Below, in pieces: positions 60,461 to 64,000 of a DNA stretch of 64,000 nucleotides. The translations under genes were made by a program, and so were the position numbers. Position 1 is the first letter of the stretch; every line of letters begins with the position of its first letter. This stretch comes from Paracoccus sp041927875. GTDB lineage: Bacteria; Pseudomonadota; Alphaproteobacteria; Rhodobacterales; Rhodobacteraceae. Under the pieces are notes generated by a model. It was not told the origin of the DNA. It saw only the letters and a program-made list of their open reading frames with translations, and made no database searches. The DNA is taken from assembly GCF_041927875.1 (NCBI RefSeq), contig NZ_JBHFHN010000012.1. One strand, given 5' to 3'.

Positions 60461-61537
60461 ATGACCAATCTGAATGACACCGATCTGCGCGCCGCCGTGG
60501 CCGCCGGTCACCTGACCGAGGCGCAGGCGAGCCGGGTTCTGACCCTGGCCCAGGCCCGCGCCGGGCAGCGCCACAGCATGACTGCCGAGGACGAACCGTT
60601 CGAGTTCTTCCGTGGCTTTTCGGAAATCTTCGTGTCGGTCGGGCTGGTGATCCTGTTCGTCGGCCTGTCGATGGTGCTGGGCGTGGCGGCGGGGCCGTCG
60701 GTGCTGATCGGCCTGCCGGCGATCTGGGCGGTCGCGGCCTGGTGGCTGGCGCGCTATTTCACGCTGCACCGGCGGATGAACCTGCCGTCGATGGTGCTGG
60801 TGCTGGCCTATGGGATCGGGGTGTTCCTGTCGGCGGTCGCAATTGCCCTTCGGGTCGATCTGAACCCGCGACTGGCGCTGACCTTTCCCGCCCTGGTTGC
60901 GGTCGCTGCCGTGGCGCTGTGGTTCCGCCGCTTCCGCCTGCCGTTTTCTATGGCCGTGCTGGCGGGGTTCGGACTGATCGCGATTTATGGCGCGACAGCC
61001 ACCGAGACGGCGCTGGTCGATGTGGCGCTGTATGGTCAGGGCAGCAACTTGCTGGATCTGCGCGGCAATTCCGCCTTCGCCTGGTCGACGCTGGGCTTTG
61101 GCGTGCTGGCCTTTGCCGGGGCGATGTGGTTCGACCTGCGTGATCCGCACCGGATCGGGCGGGCCTCGGCCACCGCTTTCTGGCTGCATCTTCTGGCCGC
61201 CCCAGCATTGGTGAACACCGCCGCGATCACGCTGATGAACATCGGCGGCAATGCCGGGATGCTGGCCACCGCCGCCGCCCTGGTGCTGATCACCCTGCTG
61301 GCGCTGATCATCGACCGGCGATCCTTCCTGACGGCAGGCATCATCTATATCGCCTTCGTCCTTTACTGGTTCATCGACACGACTGAAAACCCGCTGCTGC
61401 GCAACGCGGCCATCCTGATCCTGCTGGGCGGTCTGATCACCGTGATCGGCACCTGGTGGGTGGCCCTGCGCGGTGCGCTGTTGCGGGCCTTGCCGGACTT
61501 TCCGGGCAAGCACCGCCTTCCCCCATACACGAGGTAA
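60461..61537 (+). CDS. Multi-pass membrane protein in the hslVU operon, DUF2157-like
   Basis: A 358-residue integral membrane protein with a short helical N-terminus (HLTEAQASRVLTLAQAR) and about nine to ten membrane helices from residue 55 on. The start-region pattern is like the DUF2157 family. No catalytic motif can be seen. SD GGGAGGG precedes ATG 60461. It sits between hslV and hslU with only 2 bp to the hslU ATG, so it must be cotranscribed with hslU. Function unknown. Confidence 0.75.
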   Translation: MTNLNDTDLRAAVAAGHLTEAQASRVLTLAQARAGQRHSMTAEDEPFEFFRGFSEIFVSVGLVILFVGLSMVLGVAAGPSVLIGLPAIWAVAAWWLARYFTLHRRMNLPSMVLVLAYGIGVFLSAVAIALRVDLNPRLALTFPALVAVAAVALWFRRFRLPFSMAVLAGFGLIAIYGATATETALVDVALYGQGSNLLDLRGNSAFAWSTLGFGVLAFAGAMWFDLRDPHRIGRASATAFWLHLLAAPALVNTAAITLMNIGGNAGMLATAAALVLITLLALIIDRRSFLTAGIIYIAFVLYWFIDTTENPLLRNAAILILLGGLITVIGTWWVALRGALLRALPDFPGKHRLPPYTR

Positions 61538-61539
61538 CC

Positions 61540-62844
61540 ATGTCCGACCTGACCCCCCGCGAGATCGTCAGCGAGCTTGACCGCTTCATCATCGGGCAGG
61601 CCGATGCCAAGCGCGCGGTGGCCGTGGCGCTGCGCAACCGCTGGCGGCGCAAGCAATTGCCCGATGACCTGCGCGATGAGGTTTACCCCAAGAACATCCT
61701 GATGATCGGCCCCACGGGCGTCGGCAAGACCGAGATCAGCCGCCGTCTGGCCCGTCTGGCCCGCGCCCCCTTCATCAAGGTCGAGGCGACGAAGTTCACC
61801 GAGGTCGGCTATGTCGGCCGCGATGTCGAACAGATCATCCGCGATCTGGCCGATGCCGCCATCGTCGAAACCCGCGAACGGATGCGCGATGAGGTCAAGG
61901 CCCGCGCCCATCGTGCTGCCGAAGATCGCGTGCTGGCCGCCATCGCCGGTGACGGCGCGCGCGAGGCGACGTTGAAAATGTTCCGCGACAAGCTGAAGCG
62001 CGGCGATCTGGACGACACCATGATCGAGATCGACGTGGCCGAGCCCATGCCCGCCATGCCCGGCATGGGTGCCAACATGCCGGGCATGGAGGCGCAGATG
62101 CAGGGCCTTCAGGATTTCTTCGGCAAGGCCTTTGGCGCGCGACGCACCCGCAAGCGCATGACCGTGGCCGAAAGCTATGACATCCTGATCCAGGAGGAAG
62201 CCGACAAGCTGCTGGACGACGAGGCTGTCAAGGCCGCCGCGATTGACTCGGTGCAGCAGAACGGCATCGTCTTCATCGACGAAATCGACAAGGTGGCGGC
62301 CCGCGCCGAAACCCGTGGCGCCGATGTGAGCCGTGAGGGGGTGCAGCGCGACCTGCTGCCGCTGATCGAGGGCACGACCGTCAGCACCAAATACGGGCCG
62401 GTGAAAACCGACCACATCCTGTTCATCGCCTCGGGCGCGTTCCACGTCGCCAAGCCCAGCGACCTGCTGCCGGAATTGCAGGGCCGCCTGCCGATTCGCG
62501 TCGAACTGCGTCCGCTGACCGAGGCCGATTTCATCCGCATCCTGACCGAGACCGACAACGCCTTGACCCGCCAGTATCAGGCGCTGATGGGCACCGAACA
62601 GGTCGCCGTGACGTTCACCGATGACGGCATCGCCGCCCTGGCCCGGATCGCCGCCGAGGTGAACCGCAGCGTCGAAAACATCGGCGCGCGCCGGCTGTAT
62701 ACGGTGATGGAACGGGTGTTCGAGGATCTGTCCTTCACCGCGCCCGACCGTGGCGGCGATACCGTCACGGTCGATGCGGGCTTTGTCGACAAGCATCTGG
62801 GCGACCTTGCGGCCTCGGCCGATCTGTCGCGCTATGTGCTTTAA
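61540..62844 (+). CDS. hslU: ATP-dependent protease ATPase subunit HslU
   Basis: A 434-residue AAA+ unfoldase. It starts with SDLTPREIVSELDRFIIGQADAKRAVAVALRNRWRR (key motif IVSELDRFIIGQ). Walker A is GPTGVGKTE (57-65), the pore motif is VGYVGRDVE, Walker B is IVFIDEIDK, and the sensor region is NIGARRLYTVMERVFEDLSF. The I-domain carries a Met/Gly/Pro-rich stretch (about 168-185) typical of alphaproteobacterial HslU. It unfolds substrates for HslV. Its TAA stop shares TTAA with the convergent lipocalin gene. Confidence 0.98.
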   Translation: MSDLTPREIVSELDRFIIGQADAKRAVAVALRNRWRRKQLPDDLRDEVYPKNILMIGPTGVGKTEISRRLARLARAPFIKVEATKFTEVGYVGRDVEQIIRDLADAAIVETRERMRDEVKARAHRAAEDRVLAAIAGDGAREATLKMFRDKLKRGDLDDTMIEIDVAEPMPAMPGMGANMPGMEAQMQGLQDFFGKAFGARRTRKRMTVAESYDILIQEEADKLLDDEAVKAAAIDSVQQNGIVFIDEIDKVAARAETRGADVSREGVQRDLLPLIEGTTVSTKYGPVKTDHILFIASGAFHVAKPSDLLPELQGRLPIRVELRPLTEADFIRILTETDNALTRQYQALMGTEQVAVTFTDDGIAALARIAAEVNRSVENIGARRLYTVMERVFEDLSFTAPDRGGDTVTVDAGFVDKHLGDLAASADLSRYVL

Positions 62845-63410
62845 CGCGCGGCGTCGGGGGCCGGGCAGTCGGTCGGCCCCTGATCGACGATGATCATCGC
62901 CTTGCGGTCAAATCCGGCCTGTTCGGCCTGGGCCAGCAGCCGGTCGCGCAGCGCCGGGTCCATCTGCGGATCGCGCGCCAGCAGCCAGAAATAGCCGCGA
63001 TCGGGGCCGGAAATCATCGCCCAGCGATAGTCGGGGTCCAGCGCGAAAACGTGGTAGCCGCCCTCGAACGGCCAGAAGAAGGTCACCCCCAGGCTGGCGG
63101 TGCCGGGATCACCCAGAAACCGTGCGCGGCCAAGCGCCTGATCCCATTCGCAGCCGGGCTTAAGTCCCTGGTTGTTCACCGCCACCGTGCCGTTCGGGTT
63201 CAGGGCATAGGTCGCGGTGACATGGGTCATGCCGCGTTCAAAGCGGTGGTCCAGCCGTGCGATCTCATGCCAGGTGCCCAGATAGCGGTCGATCTGAAAG
63301 CCGGTGACCGGGATGATCCCGCTGGGCGCCGAGGTGGAACAGGCGGCCAGCAGGCCAAGCGCAACGGCGGACAGGGCAAGACGCGCAGACGTGACAAGAC
63401 GGGCGGACAT
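62841..63410 (-). CDS. Outer-membrane lipocalin lipoprotein (Blc-like)
   Basis: A 189-residue lipoprotein with lipobox LLAAC (Cys24), followed by the lipocalin signature GTWHEIARLDHRFERGM (key motif GTWHEIARLDHRFE) and an eight-strand barrel with YFWLLARDP. Bacterial Blc lipocalins bind lysophospholipid or fatty acid at the inner face of the outer membrane. Start 63410 is the first Met of a good signal peptide. Convergent with hslU, sharing the TTAA tetranucleotide as stops. Confidence 0.9.
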   Translation of the reverse strand: MSARLVTSARLALSAVALGLLAACSTSAPSGIIPVTGFQIDRYLGTWHEIARLDHRFERGMTHVTATYALNPNGTVAVNNQGLKPGCEWDQALGRARFLGDPGTASLGVTFFWPFEGGYHVFALDPDYRWAMISGPDRGYFWLLARDPQMDPALRDRLLAQAEQAGFDRKAMIIVDQGPTDCPAPDAAR

Positions 63411-63488
63411 GAAAAGCAACCTTGACGATGGGAACCCGCGCCGGTTGGCGACGTTGATCGCAAAACCGCGATGAAAGGCGAAAGTTCC

Positions 63489-63680
63489 ATGGGTCTGATT
63501 AGCTGGCTGTTCGGCGCCATCCTGTTCGTTCTGGATGTGATCGCCATTGCTTCGGTCATCAATTCCGACGCGACCGGCGGGCGCAAGCTCATGTGGATCG
63601 CGATTATCGTGCTGCTGCCGGTGATCGGCTTCATCGCCTGGTTCCTGTTCGGCCCCAAGATGGCGGTCGCCCGGCGCTAA
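63489..63680 (+). CDS. Small PLDc_N-domain membrane protein
   Basis: A 63-residue protein with two membrane helices (about 4-22 and 36-56) separated by a short loop NSDATGGRKLMWI, matching the N-terminal PLDc_N membrane domain of cardiolipin synthases. No phospholipase D catalytic domain follows. SD AAAGGCGAAAGTTCC suits ATG 63489; an in-frame ATG at 63471 is a less likely start. Function unknown. Confidence 0.7.
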   Translation: MGLISWLFGAILFVLDVIAIASVINSDATGGRKLMWIAIIVLLPVIGFIAWFLFGPKMAVARR

Positions 63681-63691
63681 GCCGCAAAAGC

Positions 63692-63709
63692 TGACCGACC
63701 GGTCGGACA
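63692..63709. promoter_or_regulatory. TetR-type palindromic operator
   Basis: TGACCGACCGGTCGGACA: a perfect 12-bp palindrome CCGACCGGTCGG (63695-63706) extended by TG/CA at the ends. This is the shape of TetR-family (fatty-acid-responsive) operators. It lies just upstream of a promoter for the gene at 63774. Confidence 0.6.
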
Positions 63710-63714
63710 AAGCC

Positions 63715-63744
63715 TTGACCTTTGCCCCCGCGCGCCCGATTCAT
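63715..63744 (+). promoter_or_regulatory. Predicted promoter of the fadJ-like gene
   Basis: TTGACC at 63715-63720, a 17-bp spacer and GATTCAT at 63738-63744. The palindrome at 63692-63709 sits just upstream of the -35, a position where repressors of this kind can block. Confidence 0.4.
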
Positions 63745-63773
63745 GGGGTGACGCGCAGCGAAGGGGGGGCCGC

Positions 63774-64000
63774 ATGGGTGTTGTCAGCTATCGCCATCAG
63801 GATGGGGTCGGGGTCATCACCATCGACCATCCGCCTGTCAATGCGCTGTCACAGGCGGTGCGCGCCGGGTTGATGCAGGCCGCCGCCGACTTTGCCGCCG
63901 ATGACGCGGCGGGCGCGGCGGTGCTGATCTGCGCCGGGCGCAGCTTTGTCGCAGGCGCCGATATATCCGAGTTCGGAAAGCCGCCGCAGGCGCCGTTCCT
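63774..64000 (+). CDS. FadJ-like 3-hydroxyacyl-CoA dehydrogenase/enoyl-CoA hydratase, 5' part
   Basis: The window ends after about 75 codons. The visible N-terminus (GVVSYRHQDGVGVITIDHPPVNALS, key motif ITIDHPPVNAL, then SFVAGADISEFGKPP) is the crotonase domain of FadJ/FadB-type multifunctional proteins. In such proteins the enoyl-CoA hydratase domain precedes the NAD-binding dehydrogenase domain, which here would lie beyond the edge. AAGGGGGGGCCGC SD precedes ATG 63774. It is likely a beta-oxidation gene controlled from the upstream palindrome. Confidence 0.8.
   Translation, partial: MGVVSYRHQDGVGVITIDHPPVNALSQAVRAGLMQAAADFAADDAAGAAVLICAGRSFVAGADISEFGKPPQAPF

Overview
The window is GC-rich, densely packed bacterial chromosome from an alphaproteobacterium of the Rhodobacterales, most like Paracoccus or a close relative. 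The evidence is family-level and comes from gene order: a regB | senC-regA-hvrA redox-control cluster, a petP-petR regulator pair, a fliC-flaF-flbT-DUF1217 flagellin block, DUF2125 and DUF2853 proteins, a NavBac-type sodium channel, hslV and hslU separated by a membrane-protein gene, and dnaA-dnaN-recF-gyrB. It looks like core chromosome. I saw no intact insertion sequence, phage, CRISPR array, rRNA or tRNA.

Layout. 1-580 has no credible gene but holds an imperfect ~80-bp direct repeat. 581-7230 is a co-directional run: hslO, a CoA-type NUDIX hydrolase, cca, an MsbA-like ABC exporter, a 23S rRNA uridine methyltransferase and a voltage-gated Na+ channel. 7302-9248 carries two L,D-transpeptidases flanking a CAP-domain lipoprotein. 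9359-15926 has hemH, a BioC-like methyltransferase, comF, grxC, a nitrilase-family amidase, a MarR regulator, petR-petP and ilvE. 16032-19522 is a tightly overlapped membrane-lipid/glycosylation set (LpxH-like phosphoesterase, GT21 ceramide-glucosyltransferase-like enzyme, DedA protein, GT2 enzyme) that contains a recent tandem partial duplication. It is followed by two heptanucleotide arrays.

19930-26157 is a flagellar block (DUF1217, flbT, flaF, fliC, flgN-like, flgJ-like, fliK, flgD) that stops abruptly at about 1.37 kb of DNA with no recognisable gene. 27527-31933 has ubiB-ubiE, mutM, an enoyl-CoA hydratase and rpsT. 32455-38661 is dnaA-dnaN-recF-gyrB. The dnaA leader is long, structured and unusually rich in GANTC (CcrM methylation) sites. 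38658-44315 includes an inositol-phosphatase-family enzyme, pmbA, DUF2125, a crotonase, DUF2853 and an HD hydrolase.

44316-47502 is the RegB/RegA redox two-component cluster. 47579-58754 runs from a kinase-less PAS membrane protein through a fused TsaE-sugar kinase, a MurU-like nucleotidyltransferase, addB, addA and trxA. 58799-62844 has a capsule-glycosyltransferase-like orphan and hslV-membrane protein-hslU. The end holds a lipocalin lipoprotein, a small PLDc_N membrane protein and the 5' part of a FadJ-like beta-oxidation gene behind a palindromic operator.

Many genes are translationally coupled through ATGA or GTGA overlaps. Several convergent pairs share the self-complementary tetranucleotides CTAG or TTAA as stop codons on both strands. 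The most distinctive observations are the GANTC-rich dnaA leader, the TsaE-kinase fusion with an atypical insert of about 120 residues, the partial duplication at the dedA/GT2 junction, the heptamer arrays, a 13-bp tandem repeat between regB and senC, and the gene-poor stretch after flgD.
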